From positions 62,001 through 126,000 of the forward strand of contig NZ_SZXJ01000099.1 in NCBI RefSeq assembly GCF_005281345.1: DNA of 64,000 nt, read 5' to 3'. This document shows positions 1-9,168 of the stretch, in pieces (the stretch's first letter is position 1; the number at the start of each line of letters is the position of its first letter). Under the pieces are notes generated by a model. That model was not told the DNA's origin and ran no database searches. It worked only from the letters and a program-made list of their open reading frames with translations. The translations under genes were made by a program, and so were the position numbers. The DNA is from Citrobacter sp. wls619. Its GTDB lineage: Bacteria; Pseudomonadota; Gammaproteobacteria; Enterobacterales; Enterobacteriaceae.

Positions 1-253
1 ATGCCTCACATTCCTTGCCGCTACCGTACTTACCGGCATGACATTTGCGACTTTTGCTGCACAGCCCAATACCAGTCCTGCCACCGGTCCACTACAAGCC
101 TCCGGTACGATTTCCGTGAGCGGAGCATCAAGCCTGGATGACCTTGAAGGTAAGCTGGCAGAAAAAGCGAAAGAGCAAGGCGCGAAAGGCTTTGTGGTTA
201 ATTCCGCTGGCGGTAAAAATCAGATGTACGGTACAGCAACTATCTATAAGTAA
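1..253 (+). CDS. mcbA: McbA, DUF1471 (YdgH/BhsA/McbA-like) periplasmic protein, 5' end outside window
   Basis: Partial gene: the frame is open from base 2 and only the first two or three codons lie off the window. The visible product starts inside a signal peptide (CLTFLAATVLTGMTFATFA, cleaved near AQP) and ends with the DUF1471 core, including the family hallmark EKAKEQGAKGF and the C-terminal GTATIYK. Members are small secreted proteins of about 85 residues linked to stress and biofilm or colanic-acid phenotypes. Position directly upstream of fiu matches E. coli mcbA (ybiM). A paralogue, ybiJ, lies at 4209. The identification rests on sequence resemblance plus synteny. Confidence 0.87.
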   Translation, partial: CLTFLAATVLTGMTFATFAAQPNTSPATGPLQASGTISVSGASSLDDLEGKLAEKAKEQGAKGFVVNSAGGKNQMYGTATIYK

Positions 254-267
254 CTCTCCCTCAGCTC

Positions 268-300
268 AACTGCATTCGCCCTGAATGCAGTTTGCTGTCC
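268..300 (+). terminator. Putative terminator after mcbA
   Basis: Perfect 10-bp stem (AACTGCATTC / GAATGCAGTT) with a 5-base loop begins 14 bp after the mcbA stop and is followed by a pyrimidine-rich stretch. The T-run is interrupted, so termination efficiency is uncertain. Confidence 0.6.
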
Positions 301-412
301 TTTCTTTCTGAAATCCCCTGCATGAACTGTAACCACCATGTTGGAATTTTGAGTTCAATGTAAATAAATGTATTTATTTTTGAAGTAATGAATGCTAAAA
401 CGTCGCACTTAT

Positions 413-440
413 TGATAATGCTTATCAAAATTATTATCAA
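413..440. promoter_or_regulatory. Fur box upstream of fiu
   Basis: Overlapping GATAAT-type hexamers (TGATAATGCTTATCA followed by AATTATTATCAA) match the Fur consensus of repeated GATAAT units in alternating orientation. The site lies about 105 bp upstream of the fiu ATG, as expected for an iron-repressed siderophore receptor. Iron repression of fiu by Fur is established in E. coli; the exact site here is read by eye. Confidence 0.8.
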
Positions 441-544
441 TTACGCATTTCATTCAGGCGAGACCTGCAGGGTATAACGTCCACAGAGATGTCCCTTCGT
501 TTGAGTGAAACCTTCTAATCAATAATAATAAGTCATTCATTAAC

Positions 545-2830
545 ATGGATAAAAATCGCAATCTGCCGTCTAGTAGTTTTCACTCGCTCACCTTCTTTGC
601 CGGCCTGTGTATTGGCCTGTCTCCTGTAGCCCAGGCCGTCGCCGCAGGCTCACAAGAGACAAAGCAGGAAGATACGCTGGTCGTTGAAGCAGCTAAGCCC
701 TCGCTGTATGCCCCAACGCACTCTGCCGACCCGAAGTTCTCTCGTCCGGTGGCTGATACCACTCGCACCATGACGGTGATTTCTGAGCAGGTTATTAAAG
801 ATCAGGGAGCAACCAATCTTACTGATGCGTTGAAAAACGTGCCGGGAGTTGGCGCATTTTTTGCGGGTGAAAATGGTAACTCCACCACTGGCGATGCGGT
901 GTATATGCGCGGTGCTGACACCTCAAACAGCATTTATATCGACGGTATTCGTGATATTGGTAGCGTCACGCGTGACACCTTCAATACGGAACAGGTTGAA
1001 GTGATTAAAGGGCCTTCCGGCACCGACTATGGTCGCAGTGCCCCCACAGGCTCCATCAATATGATCAGCAAGCAGCCGCGCACCGATTCAGGTATTGATG
1101 CCTCAGCCAGCGTCGGTAGCGCCTGGTTCCGCCGGGGAACGCTGGATATCAATCAGGTCATCGGTGACACCACCGCAGTGCGCTTAAACCTGATGGGTGA
1201 AAAAACGCATGATGCCGGACGCGATAACATTAAAAATGAACGCTACGGCGTGGCCCCCTCTATTGCCTTTGGCTTAGGCACCGAAAACCGACTGTATCTG
1301 AACTATCTACACGTCACCCAGCACAACACACCGGACGGAGGAATTCCGACTATTGGTCTGCCTGGCTACTCAGCGCCGTCTGCTGGAACGTCGGCCCTGA
1401 ACCATTCAGGAAAAGTAGATACACATAATTTCTATGGTACCGACTCCGATTACGACGACTCGACGACCGATACCGCGACAATGCGTTTCGAGCATGACCT
1501 GAGTGACAGCACGACCCTTCGTAACACCACGCGCTGGTCGCGCATTAAACAGGATTATCTGATGACCGCGGTCATGGGCGGCGCATCAAACATCACGCAG
1601 CCAACCCGCAACGTCGATACCTGGAGCTGGTCACGGGTGGCGAATACCAAAGATGTCAGCAACAAAATCCTCACCAACCAGACCAACCTGACGTCAAAAT
1701 TTTATACCGGTGCGGTCGGACATGACATCAGTACCGGCGTGGAGTTGACCCGTGAAACACAGACCAACTATGGCGTAGCACCACTCACCCCGCCACCGGT
1801 CAATATTTACTCACCGAACAGCAACGTGAACATTGGCGGATTATCCCGTAATGGCGCTAACGCCAACGGACAGACCGATACCTTCGGTATTTACGCCTTC
1901 GATACGCTGCAAATTACGCGTGATATTGAACTGAACGGTGGTATTCGTCTGGATAATTACCGAACCGAGTATGACAGTGCAACCGCGTGCGGCGCTTCTG
2001 GCCGCGGTGCCGTCGCGTGCCCAACGGGCGCAGCCAAAGGTTCTCCGGTCACCACCGTCGACACCGCGAAATCCGGTAATCTGGTGAACTGGAAAGCGGG
2101 TGCGCTGTACCATTTGACCGAGAACGGCAACGTTTACATCAACTACGCGGTTTCTCAGCAACCGCCGGGCGGCAGTAATTTTGCCCTTGCTCAAAGTGGG
2201 ACCGGTAACAGCGCCAACCGTACCGATTTTAAACCGCAAAAGGCAAAGACCAGCGAAATCGGGACGAAATGGGAGGTGCTGGATAAACGCCTGCTGTTGA
2301 CCGCCGCCGTTTTCCGCACGGATATCGAGAACGAAGTTGAACAGAACGATGACGGGACATACTCCCAGTATGGCGAAAAACGTGTTGAAGGCTACGAGCT
2401 CTCCGTGGCAGGAAATATTACCCCGGCATGGCAGGTGATTGGCGGTTATACCCAACAACGCGCCACGGTGCATAGCGGTCAAGACGTCGCGCAGGATGGT
2501 TCATCTTCCCTGCCGTATACGCCGGAACATGCCTTCACGCTGTGGAGTCAGTACCAGGCTACTGATGATGTTTCCGTTGGTGCCGGTGCTCGCTACGTAG
2601 GCAGCATGCATCGCGGTTCGGACGGCGCCGTTGGGACGCCATCCTATACCGAAGGCTACTGGGTGGCGGATGCCAAGTTAGGCTATCGCGTAAACCGCAA
2701 TCTCGATTTCCAGTTGAACGTCTACAACCTGTTTGACACCCAATACGTATCCTCCATTAACAAAAGTGGATACCGTTACCATCCGGGTGAGCCAAGAACC
2801 TTCCTGCTCACCGCGAATATGCATTTCTAA
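545..2830 (+). CDS. fiu: Fiu, TonB-dependent catecholate siderophore receptor
   Basis: Outer-membrane receptor that imports ferric catecholates (monomeric catechols, dihydroxybenzoyl-serine) using TonB energy. At 761 residues it matches E. coli Fiu (760). An N-terminal signal peptide spans about residues 1-34, ending ...VAQAVAAG. A TonB-box-like DTLVV follows near residue 43, then the plug domain ([29 protein letters not shown]) and a long beta-barrel ending in the aromatic C-terminus LLTANMHF typical of outer-membrane proteins. It is followed by ybiX, and a Fur box lies upstream. The first ATG is used because it starts the signal peptide directly. Confidence 0.96.
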   Translation: MDKNRNLPSSSFHSLTFFAGLCIGLSPVAQAVAAGSQETKQEDTLVVEAAKPSLYAPTHSADPKFSRPVADTTRTMTVISEQVIKDQGATNLTDALKNVPGVGAFFAGENGNSTTGDAVYMRGADTSNSIYIDGIRDIGSVTRDTFNTEQVEVIKGPSGTDYGRSAPTGSINMISKQPRTDSGIDASASVGSAWFRRGTLDINQVIGDTTAVRLNLMGEKTHDAGRDNIKNERYGVAPSIAFGLGTENRLYLNYLHVTQHNTPDGGIPTIGLPGYSAPSAGTSALNHSGKVDTHNFYGTDSDYDDSTTDTATMRFEHDLSDSTTLRNTTRWSRIKQDYLMTAVMGGASNITQPTRNVDTWSWSRVANTKDVSNKILTNQTNLTSKFYTGAVGHDISTGVELTRETQTNYGVAPLTPPPVNIYSPNSNVNIGGLSRNGANANGQTDTFGIYAFDTLQITRDIELNGGIRLDNYRTEYDSATACGASGRGAVACPTGAAKGSPVTTVDTAKSGNLVNWKAGALYHLTENGNVYINYAVSQQPPGGSNFALAQSGTGNSANRTDFKPQKAKTSEIGTKWEVLDKRLLLTAAVFRTDIENEVEQNDDGTYSQYGEKRVEGYELSVAGNITPAWQVIGGYTQQRATVHSGQDVAQDGSSSLPYTPEHAFTLWSQYQATDDVSVGAGARYVGSMHRGSDGAVGTPSYTEGYWVADAKLGYRVNRNLDFQLNVYNLFDTQYVSSINKSGYRYHPGEPRTFLLTANMHF

Positions 2831-2838
2831 TCCATTGT

Positions 2839-2856
2839 GTGGGGCGCAAGCCCCAC
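2839..2856 (+). other. Intergenic hairpin between fiu and ybiX
   Basis: Perfect 7-bp stem GTGGGGC / GCCCCAC closed by a GCAA tetraloop (GNRA type), just after the fiu stop and before the ybiX ribosome-binding site. There is no T-run, so it looks more like an mRNA-stabilising or attenuating hairpin than a terminator. Confidence 0.6.
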
Positions 2857-2873
2857 TTTCAGGAGAAACTCTG

Positions 2874-3551
2874 ATGATGTACCACATTCCCGGCGTCCTG
2901 TCGGCGCAGGATGTAGCCTGGTTTCGCGAACAACTGGAAACCATCGACTGGGTTGATGGCCGTGTCACAACGGGCGCTCAGGGAGCACAGGTTAAAAATA
3001 ACCAGCAGGTTGACACGCGTAGCGAGCGCTATATGGCATTGCAACAAGCGGTGCAGAACGCCGTGAACAACAGCGCGTTGTTTTTCGCTGCCGCACTGCC
3101 GAAAACCCTCTCTACACCGCTGTTCAATCGTTATCAGAACAACGAAACCTACGGTTTTCACGTTGATGGCGCGGTGCGTAGTCACCCGGAAAACGGCTGG
3201 ATGCGAACTGACCTTTCCGCGACCTTGTTTTTAAGCCATCCCGACAGCTATGACGGCGGGGAACTTCGGGTAAATGATACTTACGGACAACATACGGTGA
3301 AGCTTCCGGCTGGCGATCTGGTACTTTACCCCTCCAGCAGTCTGCACTGCGTCACGCCGGTTACCCGAGGAACCCGTGTGGCATCGTTTATGTGGGTCCA
3401 GTCTATGATCCGTGATGACAAAAAACGCGCCATGCTGTTTGAACTGGATAAGAACATTCAATCACTGAAAGCGCGCCACGGAGAAAGTGCAGAGATCCTG
3501 TCGTTGCTTAATCTTTACCATAACCTGCTGCGCGAGTGGTCCGAAATCTGA
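2874..3551 (+). CDS. ybiX: YbiX/PiuC, Fe(II)/2-oxoglutarate-dependent hydroxylase
   Basis: A 225-residue PKHD-type hydroxylase of the PiuC family, encoded beside catecholate receptors in many Gram-negatives and thought to act in iron acquisition. The iron-binding triad is visible: His96-x-Asp98 in YGFHVDGA and His158 in [10 protein letters not shown], with Arg168 as the likely 2-oxoglutarate ligand. The start is ATG 2874 (MMYHIPGVL), preceded by AGGAG and giving the E. coli length; an in-frame ATG at 2733 would overlap fiu and add 47 non-homologous residues. It lies 43 bp after fiu, so co-transcription and Fur control are likely. Confidence 0.93.
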   Translation: MMYHIPGVLSAQDVAWFREQLETIDWVDGRVTTGAQGAQVKNNQQVDTRSERYMALQQAVQNAVNNSALFFAAALPKTLSTPLFNRYQNNETYGFHVDGAVRSHPENGWMRTDLSATLFLSHPDSYDGGELRVNDTYGQHTVKLPAGDLVLYPSSSLHCVTPVTRGTRVASFMWVQSMIRDDKKRAMLFELDKNIQSLKARHGESAEILSLLNLYHNLLREWSEI

Positions 3552-3640
3552 TACGCCTGTAAGCGCTCATTTTTTCCCCATCTCATTCGCTATAATTATT
3601 CTATAAATGAATTTTATAAAACGAATGACAGGAGGCACAC

Positions 3641-3907
3641 ATGGCATCCGGCTGGGCAAATGACGACGCCGTGAACGAACAGATCAACAATACGATTGAA
3701 GATGCTGTTGCCCGTGCCCGTGGCGAGTTACCCACGGGAGAAAGTCTGCATGAATGTGAAGAATGTGGCAATCCTATCCCGCAGGCGCGCCGTGAAGCGG
3801 TACCTGGCGTGCGTTTGTGCATCTCCTGCCAACAGGATAAAGATTCACATAACTCTGCATTTTCAGGATATAATCGCAGAGGTTCGAAAGACAGCCAGCT
3901 ACGTTGA
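3641..3907 (+). CDS. ybiI: YbiI, DksA/TraR-type C4 zinc-finger protein
   Basis: An 88-residue protein with a C-terminal DksA/TraR C4 zinc finger: CEECGNPIPQARR followed by CISCQQ supplies four cysteines. The N-terminal half is a short helical region (ASGWANDDAVNEQINNTI). It lacks the long coiled coil of DksA, like phage and plasmid TraR-type short forms, which suggests possible binding in the RNA-polymerase secondary channel; that role is inferred from the family and not shown. A strong AGGAGG ribosome-binding site precedes the ATG. Length and position match E. coli ybiI. Confidence 0.93.
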   Translation: MASGWANDDAVNEQINNTIEDAVARARGELPTGESLHECEECGNPIPQARREAVPGVRLCISCQQDKDSHNSAFSGYNRRGSKDSQLR

Positions 3908-4208
3908 CTCATCTTTACCAAAAGTTTCAGCGCATACGATTTCCTTTACGAGCACGCTTTTTCACTCACGGTGTAGCAAAATGTGCCGTTGTCACTTTCT
4001 CTGTAAAGCGCAATGACAAGAACTGTAAATCCCTCTTCTGAATTTATTAATATTCAATAAGTTATTTGTCATTCAATTTTTTTGATTGATGTCGTCAATT
4101 CTATTCGATTTTATCTCACCGAAAAAAACGTGATACTTCTCACATCGACAGAACAACGTCTACTGAACAGAACATCGACTAACCGAATAAACCTGCGAGA
4201 GAAAAATC
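3908..4208 (+). promoter_or_regulatory. 301-bp leader region upstream of ybiJ
   Basis: No credible gene is present. The stretch is AT-rich in its middle (about 4030-4120) and presumably contains the ybiJ promoter and 5' leader. A weak GAGAG ribosome-binding site lies just before the ybiJ ATG. I see no terminator hairpin for ybiI that I would defend. Confidence 0.5.
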
Positions 4209-4469
4209 ATGAAAAACATTAAATTTGCTGTTGCTGCTATCGCCCTGTCTACCCTGTCATTTGGTGTTTTCGCTGCTGAGCCGGTTACCTCCACTCAGGC
4301 GCAAAGCATGAATAAAATGGGTGTGGTATCTGCTGATGGCGCCACCACGCTGGACGGCCTGGAAGCAAAACTGGCTGAAAAAGCGGCTGCTGCTGGTGCA
4401 AGTGGTTACAGCATCACCTCCGCTGTCGGCAACGACAAAATGAGCGGCACCGCGGTTATCTACAAATAA
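4209..4469 (+). CDS. ybiJ: YbiJ, DUF1471 (YdgH/BhsA/McbA-like) periplasmic protein
   Basis: An 86-residue secreted protein. The signal peptide MKNIKFAVAAIALSTLSFG is cleaved after VFA, and the DUF1471 fold follows with the conserved EAKLAEKAAAAGASGY and a GTAVIYK C-terminus. It is a paralogue of McbA at the window start, sharing the same closing motif and overall length. E. coli keeps the same arrangement beside ybiI. The molecular function is not established; family members respond to stress, metals or biofilm growth. Confidence 0.93.
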   Translation: MKNIKFAVAAIALSTLSFGVFAAEPVTSTQAQSMNKMGVVSADGATTLDGLEAKLAEKAAAAGASGYSITSAVGNDKMSGTAVIYK

Positions 4470-4534
4470 CCAACAGAATTACTGTACGACCCAATGCTCC
4501 AACCCTCATTGACCCTGTTTGTTACCCTTTGTTT

Positions 4535-4564
4535 GCCCGTCCGCCACTGGACGGGCTTTTTTTT
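4535..4564 (+). terminator. Rho-independent terminator after ybiJ
   Basis: Perfect 8-bp GC stem GCCCGTCC / GGACGGGC, loop GCCACT, then eight T residues. It sits directly before the convergent end of hcxB. Confidence 0.93.
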
Positions 4565-4566
4565 AT

Positions 4567-5652
4567 CTAGTGTTCAAGCCGTTGGCGAAACGCCTGCAAT
4601 ACCGCATCCGGCATACCGATTTGCCGTGCCGCCTCACATATCGCTTGCCAGCTTCCGACATCAAGCGGGATACCCTGCGCCAGCCGTTCTTCACGGGTAT
4701 TCACTTCCCACTCACCCGGTAACAGGATAGGCGCATCCTCAGCATGCGGCGATGCTTTGACCCATTCAGCAAATGCCGAAACCTGATTGTCACAGTCCGG
4801 GGCACCGAAGAGTGTTGGGTTAATGATGATCGTGGTCATGCAGTTAATAATGGCGTCTGCGCTGTTCTGCAAACTGGCTTCGTGGGTCGTTTTACCGCCA
4901 GAGAGCGCACCGCCCATGATTTCACACATTGCCGCCAGCGCGTAGCCTTTATGCTGGGCGAAGGTGAGCAGCGCGCCCAATGGCGATTCCTGCATAACGG
5001 CAGGATCGGTGGTAGGAGCCCCCTGGGCATCAATCAGACAACCCGGCGCAACCGGCTCACCTTTGTGCCACGCCACACGCGTTTTACCAAAAGCGATGGC
5101 GCTGGTTGCGTAGTCCAACAGCAACGGGAAATCATTTTTACGTGGAAACACAACGCAGAAAGGGTTGGTGCCAAAACGGCTATCACGACCATGGAATGGG
5201 GCAACCATCGGGATCCCCACCACATTCACAAAGTGTATAGAGACAAAGCCCGCCGCCGCACACTGCTCCGCCCAGTAGCCAATGCGCCCAATATGATGAG
5301 AATTATGCAGTGCTACCGCAGCAATTCCGTACTGCTGTGCTTTCTCAATCCCCAGCGCGATAGCTTCATGCGCGGCTACCTGACCAAATGCGCAATCCCC
5401 ATCCAGCGTAACCACTGCCCCCGCCTCTTTCACCACTTTCGCATGACGATTAATCTGCAAATGCCCCTGCGAGAATGAGCGAATGTAGCTTGGGATCATC
5501 CCGATACCATGTGAATCATGGCCGGCGAGGTTTGAGGCAATCAGATGATCGGCCACCAACTGCGCTTCCTGCTCGTCACTCCCCATCTGGCGGAAAACGG
5601 CCTGAATAAACGCATGCAGCGTTGGCGCGTGAAAGCGATGTCCACTGTTCAT
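4567..5652 (-). CDS. hcxB: HcxB (YbiC), hydroxycarboxylate dehydrogenase, LDH2/MDH2 family
   Basis: A 361-residue NAD(P)-dependent oxidoreductase of the malate/L-sulfolactate/ureidoglycolate dehydrogenase (LDH2/MDH2) family. E. coli YbiC reduces 2-oxo acids to 2-hydroxy acids. Family signatures seen are GHDSHGIGMIPSY near residue 45, HNSHHIGRIGYWAEQ near 117, the nucleotide-binding RFGTNPFCVVFPR, and CEIMGGALSGG. The start is ATG 5652 (MNSGHRF), because AGGAG is correctly spaced before it and the length equals E. coli; the in-frame extension to 5703 has no homology. It is convergent with ybiJ. Confidence 0.93.
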   Translation of the reverse strand: MNSGHRFHAPTLHAFIQAVFRQMGSDEQEAQLVADHLIASNLAGHDSHGIGMIPSYIRSFSQGHLQINRHAKVVKEAGAVVTLDGDCAFGQVAAHEAIALGIEKAQQYGIAAVALHNSHHIGRIGYWAEQCAAAGFVSIHFVNVVGIPMVAPFHGRDSRFGTNPFCVVFPRKNDFPLLLDYATSAIAFGKTRVAWHKGEPVAPGCLIDAQGAPTTDPAVMQESPLGALLTFAQHKGYALAAMCEIMGGALSGGKTTHEASLQNSADAIINCMTTIIINPTLFGAPDCDNQVSAFAEWVKASPHAEDAPILLPGEWEVNTREERLAQGIPLDVGSWQAICEAARQIGMPDAVLQAFRQRLEH

Positions 5653-5784
5653 TGTAATCTCCTGTTGTGTTGCGTGTTTGTTGTGTTTCTTATTTTTCAA
5701 CAAACTATGCTGCGCTACGGTAGCCAGGAGGTCAATAAACGTGCAGAAATTTCACGTTACAGAGGGTGCAGGACAGGAGCAACT

Positions 5785-5808
5785 GACGGGCCAGATGACA
5801 GGCCCGTC
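5785..5808 (-). terminator. Hairpin after ybiB, possible terminator
   Basis: Perfect 8-bp stem GACGGGCC / GGCCCGTC with an 8-base loop lies 16 bp beyond the ybiB stop. There is no clear T-run on the minus strand, so the terminator call is tentative. Confidence 0.45.
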
Positions 5809-5823
5809 GGAATGACGAAAGGG

Positions 5824-6792
5824 TCAGAAGCTTTGATCGACGCGAGCAAGCCCGTCTGCCAGCGTGGCGGATTCCCCGGTGGCCACCAGACAGCAAGCCA
5901 TCTGAATTTTCAATGAGGCCGGTATCGGCTCGCTTCCGGCCAGACAGCGTTCTATCCAGCGGGCGGTCGTCTCCGGATCTTTTGCTACCGGCAGTGGGAC
6001 TGGCTCGTCAGGCATTTCACTCTGGCGGTCCTGTAGCACACGCACTCCCGTCGGGTCTATCAGGCTAATCTGCGGGCAGCGTTGCGGGTTGGCATACACT
6101 TCGCCTTCCGTGCCGTGCATCAGCAGACCACGGCCGCCAATGTCGCCGAAAAATTTCGCCACTCGCGAGACATATTCAGGATGAGAAACACTGGCAAGAC
6201 GCAGCGCGGCATCTTCTGCAAACGGTGTGGCCAGCTTCGCCAGCGTATGCGCACTGTTGCGCACGCCCATTCTCCAGCGCATCGCCAGTTGCGTCTCCAG
6301 CGGCGGACACAGCGCACGCACCGGAATAAACACCGGTTCATGGCCATCCAGTTTTGCCTGTGCCTGGCCGGCATGCAGCGTGGGCATGATCCCCATCAGG
6401 TCAAAAATGGTTTCTGTCAGCACGCGGGTTGGATCTTCGCTGACGCCGTGTACCAGCACCGGGAATCCCAGTTTATGCAGTAAAATAGCCAGCAGCGGCG
6501 TCAGATTGGCCTGCTTGCGCGCGCCATTGTAACTGGGGATCACAATAGGCATGGGTTTGGCAACAGGCGGCGTCAGGCGAATGGTATGGTTTTGCATCGC
6601 TTCATAAAAGCCCAGCATCTCCGCTTCTCCCTCGCCTTTAATACGCAGCGCAATCAGCACGCCGCCCATCTCAAGGTCAGGGACATCGCCATTCAACATA
6701 TGGGTATACAGTCCGCGAGCAGTATCCTGGTCCAGGTCACGCGCGTGATTTTTACCTCGCCCAATCTCTTTGATGATTTTGCGGTAATCCAT
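5824..6792 (-). CDS. ybiB: YbiB, TrpD2-type phosphoribosyltransferase-fold nucleic-acid-binding protein
   Basis: A 322-residue protein with the anthranilate phosphoribosyltransferase (TrpD) fold: an N-terminal helical domain (MDYRKIIKEIGRG...NGDVPDLEMGGVLIALRIKGEG) and a C-terminal alpha/beta domain (PSYNGARKQANLTPLLA, HGVSEDPTRVLTETI, MRWRMGVRNSAHTLAKL). The YbiB/TrpD2 group binds nucleic acid and is associated with DNA repair, consistent with its place immediately downstream of dinG (29 bp between the dinG stop and this start). ATG 6792 is chosen because it has AGGAG upstream and starts the conserved MDYRK. Read-through from dinG would place it in the LexA regulon. Confidence 0.92.
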   Translation of the reverse strand: MDYRKIIKEIGRGKNHARDLDQDTARGLYTHMLNGDVPDLEMGGVLIALRIKGEGEAEMLGFYEAMQNHTIRLTPPVAKPMPIVIPSYNGARKQANLTPLLAILLHKLGFPVLVHGVSEDPTRVLTETIFDLMGIMPTLHAGQAQAKLDGHEPVFIPVRALCPPLETQLAMRWRMGVRNSAHTLAKLATPFAEDAALRLASVSHPEYVSRVAKFFGDIGGRGLLMHGTEGEVYANPQRCPQISLIDPTGVRVLQDRQSEMPDEPVPLPVAKDPETTARWIERCLAGSEPIPASLKIQMACCLVATGESATLADGLARVDQSF

Positions 6793-6821
6793 CGATAACT
6801 CCTTTCCTGTTGCTCGCATCG

Positions 6822-8972
6822 TTAACGCCGACGGCGGCGCGTGGGTTTCGCTTTTTCTTTTGGTTTTACTATAACGTCTGGCACAGCAGGTTGCTCTATC
6901 GGAAAAATGGGTAACGCATTCAGTAAACGCTTGCCATAGTTTTTGGTCAACAACCGCTTATCGTAGATCACGACTTCACCCCAGCAGCCATGGCTACGAA
7001 TGAGTCGCCCAACTTGCTGGATCAAATTGAATGACGCTGCCGGTAAGCTTTGCACCTCAAAAGGGTAGCGGTTCAGGCTTTTCAGCCACTCGCCCTCAGT
7101 GAGCACTACCGGACTGTCGATGGGCGGAAAGGCGATTTTGTGAATATGTACCTGGGTCAGCAATTCGCCTTTCAAATCCAGACCTTCGGCAAAAGATTGC
7201 AGTCCGACCAGTACGCTGCGTTCGCCGTTTTCTACCCGCTTTCGGTGTAACTCCACCAGACGATAGCGCGGCTGGTCACCCTGTACCAGCAGCAGCAAGC
7301 GCAGATCGGTAACATGCTCAAGAAAACGCTGCATCGCCCGCCCGCTGGCAAAAAGCACCAGCATGCCCTGATGCTTTTTACTTTCCAGTTGCTCGCGGAA
7401 ATAGGCCGCCATTTCCGCAATATGCTGCTCTTCGTTCTCCATCAACGGTTCGTAACGCATCTTTGGAATGACGATTTTGCCTTGCTCGACATGGTTAAAC
7501 GGTGAATCCAGCGCGACAAAGCGGTCTCCCGCTTTTTCTTTCAGACCGCTCATCTCCTGCAGACGCGAGAAGCTATTGAGAGAACGGAGCGTGGCAGAGG
7601 TCACAATAATATGCGGTACGCTACGCCACAGCAGTCGTTCGAGCTGATCGCTCACGCGGATCCCGACACAATGGAACCAGACGTGGATCTGCCCATCGCG
7701 CACCTCGCGCGTTGCCCATTTACTCACCGGCGCGCCTGACGACTGCGCCAGCGACGCCAGACGCCACAATTTGCTTTGCGCCTCGAACATGCCCAATGCC
7801 CGGTTCATCTGCAAAATAACCCGATGCAGGCGCACAATATCGTGGGTACCGGTTTTTTCACTGAGATCGTTGAGGAACAGTTCTGCCAGGCCGCGCAGCA
7901 TTTCCGTCAGTTTCGCCAGTCGCTGGCAGATTTCCATCACTTCATCAGGCAGTTCTCCCATTGCAAAGCGGTGTTCCGCTTCCTGCGTGGCGGGCATATA
8001 GAGATTAAGGATGTTATTAAGTGAAGCAATCAGCTCATATAGCTCTTCACAGTGGCCGTTCAACCGCTCGGCGTTCGCCAGCGGCGGCGTGGTTTTCGGG
8101 CGGAACTGCTCCATGCAGGTTGCTACTAATTTGCAGAACAGATCCAGCTGAAGTCGATACCAGGGGGCACTGATTTCCGCACTCATCTCCAGCGCATCGC
8201 GGGCGACGTCGGGCAGATGGTGGCCTTCATCAAGGACTAACAGCAGGTTTTTCGGCTCTGGCAGTACGGCTTCGCTTTCCATTGCCGCCATCACCAACGC
8301 GTGGTTCGCCACCACCACTTCAGCTTCCTGAATCTCGCGGCGGGCGACAAAGAAAGGGCATTCACGATAGTAGTGGCAGTTGCGGTTCAGACAGCTCGCT
8401 TTATCGGTGCTCAGACGCTGCCAGAGTCCGTCATCAATGGCGATATCCGTGTGATCGCGCAACCCGTCCCATTTATAGCTGTCGAGATCGCCTTTCAGCC
8501 TGGCGCAGCGCTTTTGTTCTTCCTGGTTATTGGGCGTCAGGTCATCGTCGAGAAAGGCCAGCAGATCCTGTTGATTGGGTTCGGTACTCGCCAGCGCAGC
8601 CAAATTGCGCGGGCAGACATAACGACCACGACCAAAAGCAGCGGTAAAACGCAGATCGGGGATGATTTTACGCAGTAGCGGCAGGTCTTTGCTGTAGATC
8701 TGATCCTGCAGCGCGACGTTAGCGGTACTGACCACCAACGTTTTCTGTTCTTCACGCGCAATGGCGATACCGGGGATCAGGTAAGATAACGTTTTCCCTA
8801 CACCGGTCGGTGCTTCAATCGCCAGATGCCGTCCCTCTTCCCCTGCCAGCGTTTTCGCGACATCGGCAATCATCTGCCGCTGCGGTGCTCGGGGAATAAA
8901 GTCGGGGATCTGTTCCTGAAGCGCCTTGTACCAGGCGGCTATTTGCGCTTTTAGCGCCGCGGTTAATGCCAT
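6822..8972 (-). CDS. dinG: DinG, ATP-dependent 5'-3' DNA helicase (XPD-like, Fe-S)
   Basis: A 716-residue superfamily-2 helicase that unwinds R-loops, D-loops and forks and clears replication-transcription conflicts. The Walker A APTGVGKT is at 54-61 and the Fe-S cysteines lie in RYVCPRN near 120 and CLNRNCHYYRECPF near 194-205. Also seen are the DEGH box in LLLVLDEGHH, motif III-like VTSATL, and QVGRLIRSHG near the C-terminus. ATG 8972 (MALTAALK) gives exactly the E. coli length; the upstream extension to 9017 lies inside the LexA-box region. It is likely co-transcribed with ybiB. Confidence 0.96.
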   Translation of the reverse strand: MALTAALKAQIAAWYKALQEQIPDFIPRAPQRQMIADVAKTLAGEEGRHLAIEAPTGVGKTLSYLIPGIAIAREEQKTLVVSTANVALQDQIYSKDLPLLRKIIPDLRFTAAFGRGRYVCPRNLAALASTEPNQQDLLAFLDDDLTPNNQEEQKRCARLKGDLDSYKWDGLRDHTDIAIDDGLWQRLSTDKASCLNRNCHYYRECPFFVARREIQEAEVVVANHALVMAAMESEAVLPEPKNLLLVLDEGHHLPDVARDALEMSAEISAPWYRLQLDLFCKLVATCMEQFRPKTTPPLANAERLNGHCEELYELIASLNNILNLYMPATQEAEHRFAMGELPDEVMEICQRLAKLTEMLRGLAELFLNDLSEKTGTHDIVRLHRVILQMNRALGMFEAQSKLWRLASLAQSSGAPVSKWATREVRDGQIHVWFHCVGIRVSDQLERLLWRSVPHIIVTSATLRSLNSFSRLQEMSGLKEKAGDRFVALDSPFNHVEQGKIVIPKMRYEPLMENEEQHIAEMAAYFREQLESKKHQGMLVLFASGRAMQRFLEHVTDLRLLLLVQGDQPRYRLVELHRKRVENGERSVLVGLQSFAEGLDLKGELLTQVHIHKIAFPPIDSPVVLTEGEWLKSLNRYPFEVQSLPAASFNLIQQVGRLIRSHGCWGEVVIYDKRLLTKNYGKRLLNALPIFPIEQPAVPDVIVKPKEKAKPTRRRRR

Positions 8973-8986
8973 GAGAAAACCTGAAA

Positions 8987-9006
8987 TACTGTATAAACAG
9001 CCACCA
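8987..9006. promoter_or_regulatory. LexA (SOS) box of dinG
   Basis: On the minus strand the site reads GGCTGTTTATACAGTA. It has a good right half-site (ACAGTA) and a weaker left half, as in the known E. coli dinG SOS box. It sits 15 bp upstream of the dinG start. Confidence 0.75.
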
Positions 9007-9077
9007 TTGTGGCACATTTCAGACGCTCAATGTACCTTTTTCCCCCATTCTGGAAAGTGGCTCGCAGCACTGGCTTA

Positions 9078-9168
9078 AATTGCCGGATGTCGGCTTACAC
9101 GCCTTATCCGGCCTACAATCCGGGTTCGCGCCTTATTCGGCACATTGCAAGCCGAATAAGGGTGTCGG
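9078..9168. repeat. REP/BIME element between dinG and the DASS permease gene
   Basis: Inverted REP-type units (GCCGGATGTCGG...CCTTATCCGGCC, then CCTTATTCGGC...GCCGAATAAGG) form nested hairpins in the gap between the two coding regions. Confidence 0.8.

Noticed and set aside
4744-5478. 244-codon plus-strand frame
   Set aside because: Antisense to hcxB, with no homology or ribosome-binding site.
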